Assembly: GCF_004217615.1 (NCBI RefSeq)
Contig: NZ_SHLD01000001.1
Coordinates: 5,704,001 to 5,768,000, forward strand
Length of the DNA: 64,000 bases
Source: Micromonospora kangleipakensis
GTDB taxonomy: Bacteria > Actinomycetota > Actinomycetes > Mycobacteriales > Micromonosporaceae
Direction: 5' to 3'
Shown: positions 26,909 to 35,258 of the stretch, in pieces
How the letters are laid out: each line of letters opens with the position of its first letter
How positions within the stretch are numbered: position 1 is the stretch's first letter
Notes under the pieces: model-generated
Seen by the model: the letters and a program-made list of their open reading frames with translations, nothing else
Told to the model about the DNA's origin: nothing
The model's database searches: none
Translations under genes and position numbers: made by a program

Positions 26909-27115
26909 TCACCCATGCACCGCGTCGGCGGCGTCGACCGGGACCTCCTCCCAGGTCCAGATCCGGCCCATCACCACGTACAGCCCGCGCTCGTCAGGCT
27001 CGATCGTCATGAGCCCGTCGCCGGCCTCGGTGCGGTCGGCGAGGATCACGTCCCCGTCCCACCACATCGGCGGCACGTCGCCGTCGAGCGCGCGGCTCAG
27101 CTTCGGCTAGGTCAT
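26909..27115 (-). pseudogene. Small conserved-looking ORF with a nonsense codon at position 3
   Basis: From ATG 27115 the frame reads M-T-stop-P-K-L-S-R-A-L and continues openly through MWWDGDVILADRTEAGDGL and GRIWTWEEVPVDAADAVHG to 26909. The third codon TAG differs by one base from CAG, so a Gln-to-stop mutation is likely. The mature sequence would be 68 residues of unknown function. Internal starts (ATG at the MWWDG codon) could still make a shorter protein. Confidence 0.4.
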
Positions 27116-27515
27116 GCCGCCGGCCTCGTACACGCCCCGCCAGCGCCGGCGGGCGCACTCCTGGTCGGTCACCACTGCGGCGGCGACGTCCCGCGTGCAC
27201 GACCACACCGCCCAGCCCCTGGACGACGGGCAGGCTCACGCCGCCGCCTTCGCCCGCCTCGCCTTCATCGATCTCCGGGCCCCCCGGCACCCCCGTGATC
27301 AGCATGATCTCGATGAAAAGGGCTCAGTGGATCCACGACCCACCGACGTGTGGCCGCTACGGCAAATCCGGTCAACCCACGCCGCCGACATGGGCAATCG
27401 CGACTCGGCGGGAAGCCGGCGGCCAGTCAGGGACGGCGAGGCGGAATGCCCTCCGGGATCTTGCTGTTGACGTTGCCGGACACAGGCATGCACCACTAAC
27501 CCGAGGGGCTTTGAC
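27116..27515. other. Gene-poor stretch before the DinB-like gene
   Basis: About 400 bases with overlapping weak frames and no supported gene. The last 30 bases lead into the ribosome site (GAGGGG) of the next gene. Confidence 0.4.
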
Positions 27516-28154
27516 ATGGCGCAGATCAGAGAGCTCTACCTCAGTGCGGCAGCGTCGGCGGCGAAGCTGCTCGCTGCCCCGCAGGTAGCCACTGCGTGGC
27601 ATGAGCCGAGCGCGTTGGCGAAGCTGAGCGTTCGAGGGCTGGCCGGACATCTGGCCGGGCAGATCTTCTTCATCCCCAAGGTGCTCGCCGAACCGGTGCC
27701 CACCGAGAAGGTCATCCCACTCCACGAGTACTACGCGCGGGTGAGCTGGATCGGATCAGACCTCGATGATCCGTTCAACGTCCTCATCCGCACCAGTGGC
27801 GAACAGGACGCCGCGGATGGCCCGGCGGCGCTGGCTGCCCGCGTCGAAGCCACCGTGGAAGAGCTACGAGCCGTGCTGCCGACCGCGCCTTCTCGGCCGG
27901 TGCGCCGTCCAACCTGGGGAGCGTGGTCGATCAGCCTGGACGACTTCGTGACGAGTCGGCTCCTGGAAGTCGTCGTCCACTGCGACGATCTCGCCTACAG
28001 CGTCGGCGTTCCGGCACCCGAACTACCCGCCCAGGCCATCGAGACCGTCGTCGATGTGCTCTCCCGGATCGCATTACGCCGGCACGGCGCGACCAACGTG
28101 CTGCGTGCCCTCAGCCGCGCCGAACGCGCGCCCGTCTCGATCTCGGCGCTGTAG
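27516..28154 (+). CDS. DinB-superfamily protein, mycothiol-dependent maleylpyruvate isomerase-like
   Basis: A 212-residue four-helix-bundle protein. It has the N-terminal SVRGLAGHLAGQIFF, where the His is a metal ligand, and the later DFVTSRLLEVVVHCDDLAYS with a second metal-ligand His. This corresponds to the mycothiol-dependent isomerase/transferase family of actinobacteria. The reaction in vivo is unknown; members act in mycothiol-linked detoxification or isomerisation. ATG 27516 follows GAGGGG. The gene is isolated between remnants. Confidence 0.75.
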   Translation: MAQIRELYLSAAASAAKLLAAPQVATAWHEPSALAKLSVRGLAGHLAGQIFFIPKVLAEPVPTEKVIPLHEYYARVSWIGSDLDDPFNVLIRTSGEQDAADGPAALAARVEATVEELRAVLPTAPSRPVRRPTWGAWSISLDDFVTSRLLEVVVHCDDLAYSVGVPAPELPAQAIETVVDVLSRIALRRHGATNVLRALSRAERAPVSISAL

Positions 28155-28214
28155 AACGCCGGGTCATCACAGCCATTCGGATCGCCGCGACAGCAAGGGT
28201 GCCCCTCACCCGCG

Positions 28215-28577
28215 CAAACCCTCACCCCGCGCGTTCGTCGGGGTCGGGGCTGCCTCCGGGCTCGGCTCCGCCCTCCTCGGCTCCGTCGGCCCGCTCACGG
28301 CACCGTTCTTTCTCGCCTACGGCCTGGTCCGCGACGCCTACATCAGAACCGCAGCAGCATGCGCGCTGACCATGCACCTCACCAAGCTCATCGCCTACGG
28401 AGCCGGCTCCCTACTCGACCCCCAGGTCCTCCTGCTCGGCGTAACACTCACCCCGCCACTCTCGCTGGAGCCTGGGCCGGCAAACGCACCGTGAACCGGA
28501 TCAGCGACCGCCCCTTCGTCCGACTCGTCGAAGTCGGCCTCGTCGCGGCCGGTCTGCTGTTCCTCGTCGGCTTGTAG
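28215..28577 (+). pseudogene. C-terminal remnant of a TauE/SafE sulfite exporter-type permease
   Basis: The first frame reads GVGAASGLGSALLGSVGPL and YIRTAAACALTMHLTKLIAY. After a one-base shift near 28455 a second frame continues with LAGAWAGKRTVNRISDRPF and ends VGLVAAGLLFLVGL. Together they form the second half of a TauE/SafE permease (about 250 aa when intact). The N-terminal half is absent. Confidence 0.7.
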
Positions 28578-29198
28578 CCCCTGGACCGTCCGACGTTGAA
28601 GCGGAACTGAGAGACACCAATCATCCAACCAGCGGAACCACTGCCGGACACCTGCTCACACGACGTTTCGGGCTGCCGTAGTCGCTCGCTGCTTGACGAC
28701 GTTTGACGGTGTCTTGTGCCCCCTGTGTGCCCCATATTGCCAGGCGACGCTTGGCCCGGGCACCGCGTCCCGATCATGTCGGACCACTCCGCTAACCCTT
28801 GACGGCGATCAACACGGGGCATCCACCACCGCAATAGAGCGGCCTCCCTGGTCTGCGTGGGGGTCGGTTCGGGCACCAAACCGGGCCTAACCAGCGTCCA
28901 GGCTTCGTTAGGGGCAAAGGTGGCCTGCCATCGTTGATCGCGCACAACCCGAGGGGTCGGGCGACGAGCGAGTCGTCCGCCGCTCGACCCCTCGCTTGTA
29001 AGGCGCATCCGGCAACAGTCGTGGCATCCGCTGATGTTCACCAGGTTCGCGTTAGAGCCGACACCTGTACGCGGTTGTCCGGCCTCGACCGCCACCGTTG
29101 ATGTCAACAACTGATGTCCCCTATAGGGCAGGTCGATGCCGTGACGGCGGGCCGATTCCCGCACGGTCAACCCCGCCTATGAAACACGGCCTAGTAGA
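28578..29198. other. Non-coding stretch with attachment-site-like sequence
   Basis: No gene is supported in these 620 bases. The part from about 28986 to 29130 is related to 32042-32165 (see the repeat entry). The segment around 28710-28740 (GTGCCCCCTGTGTGCCCC) is typical of sequence near actinomycete integrase genes. Confidence 0.4.
28986..29130 (+). repeat. Diverged copy of the att-like sequence at 32042
   Basis: Shared blocks in the same order are CTCGCTT(GT/AC)AAGGCGC, CCGCTGA, TGTCCGGCC and CCGTTGATGTCAAC. The two copies are in the same orientation and about 3 kb apart. They look like remnants of the flank of integrated elements. Confidence 0.4.
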
Positions 29199-30305
29199 TC
29201 AATGATACGTGTCCTCGTGGGACTTGCGGTAGTCGACGATGTCGTCGAGCCGTCCTGCGGCGGCGTGGGTGACCCAGGCGGGGTTGCCCAGCAGGATCCG
29301 GCCGAGCGCGACGAGGTCGAACTCGCCGGCCGCCACCCGCTGGACCAGGCCGGAGACCGACTCGGGGCCACCGGGCCGCAGGAAGTCGCGGGTCAGGCCG
29401 ACCGAGCCCACCGTGATCGTTGGCAGGCCGGTGAGCCGCTTAGCCCAGCCGGCGAGGTTCAGTCCGGAGCCGGGGAACGCCGGCTGCCAGAATCGCCGCT
29501 GAGACGCGTGCAGCGCGCTCGCGCCGGCCTCGGCGAACGCGGTCAGGATCGCGTCCAGCTCGGCGGGGGTCTCCGCGATTCGGGCGTCGAACCGCCGCTC
29601 CTTGAACTGCGAGAACCGCACGATCAGCGGCCGGTCCGCAGGGAATTGCGCGCGGACGGCGCGCACGACCGCGGCCGGGAACGCCGCCCGCCGCGCCGGC
29701 GAGCCGCCGAACGCGTCGGTGCGCCGGTTGGTGAACGGCCACAGGAACTCGTCCAGCAGGTAGCCGTGCGCGGCGTGGATCTCGACCGCGTCGAACCCGG
29801 CCCTGGCCGCCACCCGGGCCGCCTCGGCGTACGACTCCAGCAGCTCGTCGATGTCGGCGACCGTCATCGCGCGGCTTGCCGGGCGGCCCGGCTCACGCAC
29901 CCCCGACGGCGTCCACGCCGCCAGCCCGTCAACCGGCTCGCGCAGGCTGCCCAGGTGCCACAGCTGCGCGGCAATCCGACCGCCCACGGCGTGCACCTCG
30001 TCGACCACACGCCGCCAGCTTGCCTCGGCGGCACCCGCGGTCATCCGCGGCACCGTGTCCTCGTGGCCTGCGGTGGGATGGCCGACCCAGACTCCCTCGG
30101 TGACGAGGAGCCCGACACCGTGCTCGGCCCGGCGGCGGTAGTACGCGGCCACCTCGGGCGCCGGCACCCCGCCCGGCGAGTGGAACCGAGTCATCGGCGC
30201 CATGACGAACCGGGAGGCCAACGGCAGACCGGCGAACGTGACCGGCTCCAGCAGCGGCGCCAGCGCCAGGTCGACGACCGGGTGAGAGGTGAGGATTGCT
30301 GTCAT
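29199..30305 (-). CDS. Old yellow enzyme-type NADH:flavin oxidoreductase
   Basis: A 368-residue FMN barrel enzyme. GRIAAQLWHLGSLREPV and GFDAVEIHAAHGYLLDEFLW, followed by FTNRRTDAFGGS, are signature segments of the OYE family, which reduces alkenes activated by carbonyl or nitro groups. The C-terminal FDLVALGRILLGNPAW supplies phosphate-binding residues. It is 57 bases downstream of a MerR gene on the same strand, and the space between holds a MerR-type promoter, so it is likely induced by an electrophile or redox signal. Confidence 0.92.
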   Translation of the reverse strand: MTAILTSHPVVDLALAPLLEPVTFAGLPLASRFVMAPMTRFHSPGGVPAPEVAAYYRRRAEHGVGLLVTEGVWVGHPTAGHEDTVPRMTAGAAEASWRRVVDEVHAVGGRIAAQLWHLGSLREPVDGLAAWTPSGVREPGRPASRAMTVADIDELLESYAEAARVAARAGFDAVEIHAAHGYLLDEFLWPFTNRRTDAFGGSPARRAAFPAAVVRAVRAQFPADRPLIVRFSQFKERRFDARIAETPAELDAILTAFAEAGASALHASQRRFWQPAFPGSGLNLAGWAKRLTGLPTITVGSVGLTRDFLRPGGPESVSGLVQRVAAGEFDLVALGRILLGNPAWVTHAAAGRLDDIVDYRKSHEDTYH

Positions 30306-30311
30306 GCCCTC

Positions 30312-30343
30312 ACGGTAGGAGTTGACACCAGTGTCAGGGGCAA
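30312..30343 (-). promoter_or_regulatory. MerR-type promoter with a 20-bp spacer and central dyad
   Basis: On the minus strand TTGCCC (30343-30338) and TACCGT (30317-30312) are 20 bases apart, longer than normal, and TGACAC-TG-GTGTCA (30323-30336) sits in the spacer. This is the classic arrangement by which MerR proteins untwist a weak promoter. It drives the oxidoreductase gene. Confidence 0.7.
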
Positions 30344-30362
30344 GCCCGCGGCAGCGTCGGTT

Positions 30363-30743
30363 TCAGGCCGCGGCGCGTGCCGCAGGTCCGCCGGCCGGCT
30401 CGTCGACCGTCATGTCGTCGACGATGCGGTCCAGCGCCGAGACCGTATGGGCGAGCTGGGCCATGTCCGCGGCCATGCGGTCGCGCTCCTCGCGGAGCCG
30501 GTCGGTCAACCACGACGTGCGGATGTCCGGATTCGTCATGCAGGGCAGCAGCTCATACATGCGCTTGCTGCTCAGGCCCGCGTCGAACAGCCGCTGAATC
30601 AGCCGGACCCGCTCGAGCGCCGCCTCCGAGAAGATCCGCTGGCCGCTCGCCGTACGCGTCGACACGAGCAGTCCTTGCTCTTCGTAGTACCGGATCGACC
30701 GGGCACTCACCCCGGTCCGGGCCGCTAGCTCGCCGATCCGCAT
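30363..30743 (-). CDS. MerR-family regulator
   Basis: A 126-residue regulator starting MRIGELAARTGVSARSIRYY, the standard winged helix, followed by SEAALERVRLIQRLFDAGLS and a dimerisation helix. ATG 30743 has GGGAGGG upstream; a longer start is not needed. The C-terminal effector region is short and lacks a Cys-rich metal loop, so it resembles regulators that sense small organics. It probably controls the downstream oxidoreductase through the dyad at 30323-30336. Confidence 0.85.
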   Translation of the reverse strand: MRIGELAARTGVSARSIRYYEEQGLLVSTRTASGQRIFSEAALERVRLIQRLFDAGLSSKRMYELLPCMTNPDIRTSWLTDRLREERDRMAADMAQLAHTVSALDRIVDDMTVDEPAGGPAARAAA

Positions 30744-30791
30744 CGCGTCCCTCCCGCCTGACACCCGTGGCCTCGACACCGGAATTCGAAT

Positions 30792-31193
30792 CTATGCCGT
30801 CGCCGCCGTCGAACGGAAGCCCGCGCCGGACGGATACCGAAACAGGACGGCCATCGAGATGGCCACTGCCACGACCACGCCGGTTTGTACCGGCCCTACC
30901 CCGATGGCCCGTGTGATCAAGTGCGCGACCACCGCCCCGACGATCACGCCGCCAATGATGTCCAGCGTTCGCCTGATCCGATTACCGATGGCTCCCGCGA
31001 TCGCGCCGACCGCGACGGCGGGCGCGAACGAGGGCTGTGCATTGTCCAGCACGTCGCGCGTGATGAACCAGGACAGTTCGGCCGCCAGCCCCGCCTGCAC
31101 CGCGACGATGAGGTACGTGCGGAGCCGCTCGTACACATCTCGGCCTTTTCGCGGCACGGTCTCGCGCAGCACACCCCGAAGCCAGCTGAGCAC
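30792..31193 (-). CDS. FUSC N-terminal membrane domain, short or truncated
   Basis: A 133-residue protein homologous to the N-terminal membrane part of the FUSC protein at 1389-2636: both share LAAxLSWFI, a QPxFAP motif (here AQPSFAPAVAVGAIAGAIG) and RRTxxxIxGxxxG. It stops after RYPSGAGFRSTAATA, where longer relatives continue with further helices and a cytoplasmic domain. It may be a remnant or a naturally short version. Confidence 0.55.
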   Translation of the reverse strand: MLSWLRGVLRETVPRKGRDVYERLRTYLIVAVQAGLAAELSWFITRDVLDNAQPSFAPAVAVGAIAGAIGNRIRRTLDIIGGVIVGAVVAHLITRAIGVGPVQTGVVVAVAISMAVLFRYPSGAGFRSTAATA

Positions 31194-31322
31194 GTCTCAC
31201 CTCCGTGAATCCATCGGCCCTCCGACGAAATCAACGTGTATCGGTGAAGATCGGATGCTGGAGATCCGCAATCTGTCGCGCCACCGAAGGCGGAGGCAAC
31301 TCGTATGTGCCAACCGCCAGCC

Positions 31323-31845
31323 TCAACCGCAGCCATCCGCCCGGACGTGCACATCGCACCATGGCGGCAGGTCCGCTGCGCACACCCGCCAGCCGCCGGC
31401 GTCTCGCCGCGTCTCGAACCGCCACGGGTGGGCTGCGCCGCTGAGGTTGACCTGTTCGTTCCACCAGATCGCGTGGACCTGGACAGTCACCGTCGCCCGG
31501 CCGTCGCCCTGGCCCTCGACGTCAATCGGTCCCACCGTCTCAAGCTTCGACGGCACGTTGCCGCGTTCCATCTCGCCGCGATACTGACGCCACTGCCGCA
31601 ACAGCTCGTCGTGACGGCTACCGGCGAGCCACCCGCGACAGGCCGATCTCCTCCCCGCTGCTCATCTGGAGCACGTACACGCTCACCGCCGCGTCCGGCG
31701 TCGCCTCACCTCGATTTGCCTCGGCCTGCTTGAGAACAGCCCACGACACCGGCACGGCCACGATCCCGGTACACAGCACGGCTACGAGCGATAGCACACC
31801 CACGGCCAGTGACGTGGCGACCGAACCAACGGGCCTGCCGGTCAT
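31323..31845 (-). pseudogene. Membrane-anchored hypothetical protein, frameshifted
   Basis: From ATG 31845 there is a short cytoplasmic start, a membrane helix (SLAVGVLSLVAVLCTGIVAV) and an extracellular part up to SSGEEIGLSRVARR, where a stop follows. The next frame, shifted by one base near 31612, continues with DELLRQWRQYRGEMERGNVP, LETVGPIDVEGQGDGRATVT and ends WCDVHVRADGCG. Together it would be about 165 residues. Proteins of this shape occur in actinomycete integrative elements, but I cannot name the family. Confidence 0.55.
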
Positions 31846-32010
31846 CCGCTGGCGGCCCGGCAAAGCTGGTCCCTCCCCTGGTCCCGCTCGACGCGATGCG
31901 TCAGGCGCTCGGCAAGCTCCACGGGCGGCTGTCATGACCCCGGCTGCTGTCAGCGTTGCTGGCATCCGGCCGCCTCGCGGGAGCCGTTGCCCCGAAACGC
32001 CTGGTGGAGT

Positions 32011-32058
32011 TGGAGCCCCCGGCCGGGATCGAACCGGCGACATCTCGCTTACAAGGCG
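32011..32058 (-). repeat. 3' half of a tRNA-Thr(TGT), probable attachment-site scar
   Basis: Read on the minus strand, an anticodon loop CTTGTAA is followed by stem GCGAG, variable ATGTC, a perfect T arm (GCCGG TTCGATC CCGGC), the 3' acceptor strand CGGGGGC, T and CCA. The expected 5' half is absent; pairing is lost after three anticodon-stem bases. Tyrosine integrases commonly use exactly this half of a tRNA gene as attB/attP, so it most likely marks an end of an integrated element. Confidence 0.65.
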
Positions 32059-32569
32059 CTTCTGGCAAGAGTCGGAGTGTCCGCTGACGGCCGCTGCGTC
32101 CGGCCTGATGGCGACATCCGTGCGAGCGTGTCCGGCCACGGCCGCCCCCGTTGATGTCAACCGCTGCTTTATTGGCCCAGTGCCCGTATCGAAGTGCGCC
32201 GGCGCGCTTGACCCGGTACGCGCGTCCCTCCCGCCTCTTCGACCACCCTGAGCTCACACGGCTCGACCTTGAGCGAACGGGAGTTGCTAACGGCCCGATC
32301 GCCACCCACCTCGCCTTCCGGCTTGTCCGGCCGAAAGATCCGCCGAGCCTCAACTGATCCGTCGGAGTCGGGCGCTGCGACAGCCTGGTCGAACGCGCAA
32401 TGCGGCAAATGAGTACGCCTCGGAGCGGCCCTCAGCTGTAGAAGTCCTCCATGTTGACGGGCTTGCGGGCCGTCACCGCCGGGGAGCGGCACTCCATGTC
32501 CGTCGTGTCCGGCAGTGACTTCGAAACCGGATAGCCATGTCGGCCCGGCCGGTGCGATGATCGACATCT
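32059..32569. other. Remnant region between tRNA-like sequences
   Basis: No full gene is supported. On the minus strand a short open tail reading DTTDMECRSPAVTARKPVN and ending MEDFYS (about 32431-32525) looks like the C-terminus of a lost protein. The first 100 bases resemble 29010-29130. Confidence 0.35.
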
Positions 32570-32698
32570 GGGTCGCTAGCTCAACTGGATAGAGCATTCG
32601 ACTGAGTAGCGCGTCCGCTCTCCGCCTGTGCGGTCACGGGAGCGCTTCCTTCTCCTAGTTGGATCGAAGGGTTCGGGGTTCGAGTCCCCGGCGACCCA
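32570..32698 (+). tRNA. tRNA cloverleaf interrupted by about 55 nt in the anticodon loop
   Basis: Acceptor strands GGGTCGC (32570-32576) and GCGACCC (32691-32697) pair fully. The D arm GCTC/GAGC, anticodon stem TTCGA (32597-32601) with TCGAA (32664-32668), variable GGGTT and T arm CGGGG-TTCGAGT-CCCCG are all perfect. The anticodon loop is 62 bases instead of 7, starting CT and ending GGA. The extra bases contain nested short stems (CCGC/GCGG, GCTCT/GGAGC). Type and anticodon cannot be decided; an arginine tRNA is likely from the GGA at the loop end. It may be a pseudo-tRNA, an integration scar or an unusual intron. Confidence 0.6.
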
Positions 32699-32753
32699 CT
32701 GTGCCCCGGCCGCAGGCCGGCAACTGCCAGAGTCGACCGGAAGGGAGGACCAC

Positions 32754-34913
32754 GTGCTCGAGAATCTGATCATCCAGAAAACACTGCGCGTGCCGGCCAG
32801 CAATGGCGCGGCTGGCGACGGCACGCCGGTGGCCCGGCAACTGGACGCGGCACTGCTCGATGTCGGGTTCTCGGCGTCGCGGGCTCTGCTGGAGCACATC
32901 GGCACCCTGGACCCCGCGCCGGCGATGGACCTCGCCGCCACGGTCGTCTCGGCGGTGCGCGAGCTGGTCGGCGACCATGTCCAGCACAACGCCTATTTCA
33001 TCGGCTTCCCGGACGACGTGCCGGACACGATCGAGTTCTGGACGGACCGGCTACGGGCGGCCGTACTCATCGGCGGGGGCACGGCGACCGACGCGCAGCT
33101 GCGGGACGCCGTCGCCTCGGGCGGGGTAAACCTGCTGGACCTGCCGACTTACGGGACCTACCAGCACACCCATGCCGAGCTGTTGGCCGCGCACGACGAC
33201 CTGATCACCACAGCCGGTGACCGGGTGACCTTGCTGCGTCTCGGCGACGCCGCCGACGTGGAGGCGGCGCGGCTCTATCTGGCCCTGGCCGGTAGCTCGA
33301 CGCCGCATGGCGAGGCGGACCTCGCGATCCTCAGTGAGCTCGCAGTCGCCTGCGTGGACGGCGCGCAGCCGGCCGATATCCCGGTACGGGAGAACCGTGC
33401 CGTGCTCAACGGGATCCGGCTCGTCCTCGGCCGGCCGCTGGTCGGCGTGGACACGACGACCGACGTGCTGCGCCTTGCCTGCCAGGTCTCCGGCGGGGAC
33501 GCCTCGCTCGTGACACCCACGCGATTCCGTGCCTTCCGGCGCCCGGAGCGGCGGATGCTGCTGGCCGCCCTGAACAAGGTCGTCGGTGCAAGCCCGGACA
33601 AGCTCGGGGACGTCGTGCGCTACGCGGAGCGGTGGAAGCGCCTCGGGGAACGGCTGCACCCGCACGAGTACGACCAGTGGCCGCACGCGCAGGAGGTGTT
33701 CGCGGTCGCGCGTGGCGAGCGGCGGGTACCCAACCTCGCCGGCCGCGCGGAGGCGGCGATCCGCGCCGGAGCCATCGGCCCGGCCGCATCGGTGCTGTCG
33801 GCCGCGCCGGGCCTGCTCCTGCGATCTGCGGACCGGCTGCTGCGGCTGGCGTCGCCGTCGGAGCGAACCGCTGTCGTCGAAGCAGTCACCGGTGCGCTCG
33901 GCTCGGCGTCGGGCCGAGTGCTCCTCTCGCTGCGGGAGCATGTCGACAACCGGCTGTCGCCCGCGTCCGCCCGGATGTACGCGAGCCGCTCGCGCAACGC
34001 GTGGGTCGGTCCCGACGAGCGGCCACCGCTGCCGGCCGAACTGGTGGCCGAGCTGTCGTCGCTGCTCGACGCCGAGATCAGCGCCCGGCTGCCGGAGCCG
34101 GAACGACCGCTGGTGGTGGACCCGGAGGTGCTCGACGTTGCACTGCCGCTGTCCGGCAAGGCGGCCGAAGGCGGTTTCTCGGTCCTGCCGAGGGGCTCGC
34201 GGGCGTCGGTGTCCGGTGAGCTGCTGCGCTTCTTCACATACTGGCGTCAGACCAGTCGTCGCACCGACTACGACCTGTCGGTGCTGCTGCTCGATGACGA
34301 GTTCCACGGTGCAGGCCAGGTGTCTTGGACGAACTACCACCACGACGGTGTGGTGCATTCCGGTGACGTCACCGACGCAACGAACGGTGCGACTGAGTTC
34401 ATCGACGTGCCCCTGACAGTTCGCGGGCACTATGTGGTTCCGCAGGTCAACATCTATGCGGGCGAGTCGTTCGACGAGGTCGCCGAGTCGATGTTCGGGT
34501 ACCAGACCCGCACACGGGACCAGCTCGGCGCCCCGTTCGACGCACGGACCGTGCGGGCGCGTTCGCACCTGCGCGGCCAGGGCCGGGTCGCGCTGCCGAT
34601 GGTGTTCGCCAAGGGCGAGCGTGGCTGGCAGGCGGTGTGGCTGCACCTGTACCTCCGGGGTACGCCGTCATTCAATCGGGTGGAGGAGAACACGTTCACC
34701 ACGGCCGACCGGGTACGAGCACTGATGGAGAGGCGTTACCTCACCGTGTCCTACCTTGTCGACCGTTGGCGTGCGCGGGCCGAGGTAATGACGTGGAACG
34801 GCCGGTTGCCGGACGAGCCGATCACGTTCATCGGCATCGAGGCGCCTGAGGAACTACCGGATGGGTCGGAGGCATATACTCTCGATCGGCTCAGTGAGCT
34901 GATCCCTGCGTAA
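32754..34913 (+). CDS. Large protein with a C-terminal TerD-like domain
   Basis: A 719-residue soluble protein starting at GTG 32754 after GGGAGGA. The N-terminal 450 residues are helical, Ala/Leu/Arg-rich and of unknown fold. From about residue 470 a beta-rich domain follows: RTDYDLSVLLLDDEFHGAGQ, then WTNYHHDGVVHSGDVTDATN and VVPQVNIYAGESFDEVAESM. This resembles the calcium-binding TerD stress-protein fold (DLDxSxxLLD, then HxGD and IYxG). Such long forms occur in actinomycete tellurite/stress loci, but no other ter gene is near. The gene begins 56 bases after the interrupted tRNA. Confidence 0.65.
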   Translation: MLENLIIQKTLRVPASNGAAGDGTPVARQLDAALLDVGFSASRALLEHIGTLDPAPAMDLAATVVSAVRELVGDHVQHNAYFIGFPDDVPDTIEFWTDRLRAAVLIGGGTATDAQLRDAVASGGVNLLDLPTYGTYQHTHAELLAAHDDLITTAGDRVTLLRLGDAADVEAARLYLALAGSSTPHGEADLAILSELAVACVDGAQPADIPVRENRAVLNGIRLVLGRPLVGVDTTTDVLRLACQVSGGDASLVTPTRFRAFRRPERRMLLAALNKVVGASPDKLGDVVRYAERWKRLGERLHPHEYDQWPHAQEVFAVARGERRVPNLAGRAEAAIRAGAIGPAASVLSAAPGLLLRSADRLLRLASPSERTAVVEAVTGALGSASGRVLLSLREHVDNRLSPASARMYASRSRNAWVGPDERPPLPAELVAELSSLLDAEISARLPEPERPLVVDPEVLDVALPLSGKAAEGGFSVLPRGSRASVSGELLRFFTYWRQTSRRTDYDLSVLLLDDEFHGAGQVSWTNYHHDGVVHSGDVTDATNGATEFIDVPLTVRGHYVVPQVNIYAGESFDEVAESMFGYQTRTRDQLGAPFDARTVRARSHLRGQGRVALPMVFAKGERGWQAVWLHLYLRGTPSFNRVEENTFTTADRVRALMERRYLTVSYLVDRWRARAEVMTWNGRLPDEPITFIGIEAPEELPDGSEAYTLDRLSELIPA

Positions 34914-35258
34914 GCGGCGACGGCCGAGGCCATGCGGGCGCTTCCTGCTATTCCGTTCGATTCGGGAACTCCGCGCAAGCGGAGGATCTGGTATTCAGCG
35001 CCCGCGCTCTCCTCGGCCCTCGCCGGCGAGCCACAGAAATTTTCCGGCCACCTTCCGAACTGACCGGGGAAGCAGCGCCACGCTGCCTCGACGACGCACT
35101 CACATCGGCACGAGCGGCGATCAGCGGCAGATCCGGACGCCGAGCACGGTCAGCTGCCGATCACCGTCCCTCTGTGCGGCATTGATGCACCACCATGACC
35201 CTTGAGGCCGGACAGAAATCCCCGACTACGCGGCGGCGTTACGGCTAACCTTGCGGCC
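34914..35258. other. Intergenic region
   Basis: No gene or clear signal is supported in these 345 bases. Confidence 0.4.

Noticed and set aside
29202..30728. 508-residue plus-strand frame opposite the old yellow enzyme and MerR genes
   Set aside because: It is a high-GC shadow frame spanning two real genes and their promoter; no ribosome site or domain.
32602..32663. Group I intron in the interrupted tRNA
   Set aside because: The insertion is about 55 nt, too short for the conserved P3-P8 core of a group I intron.
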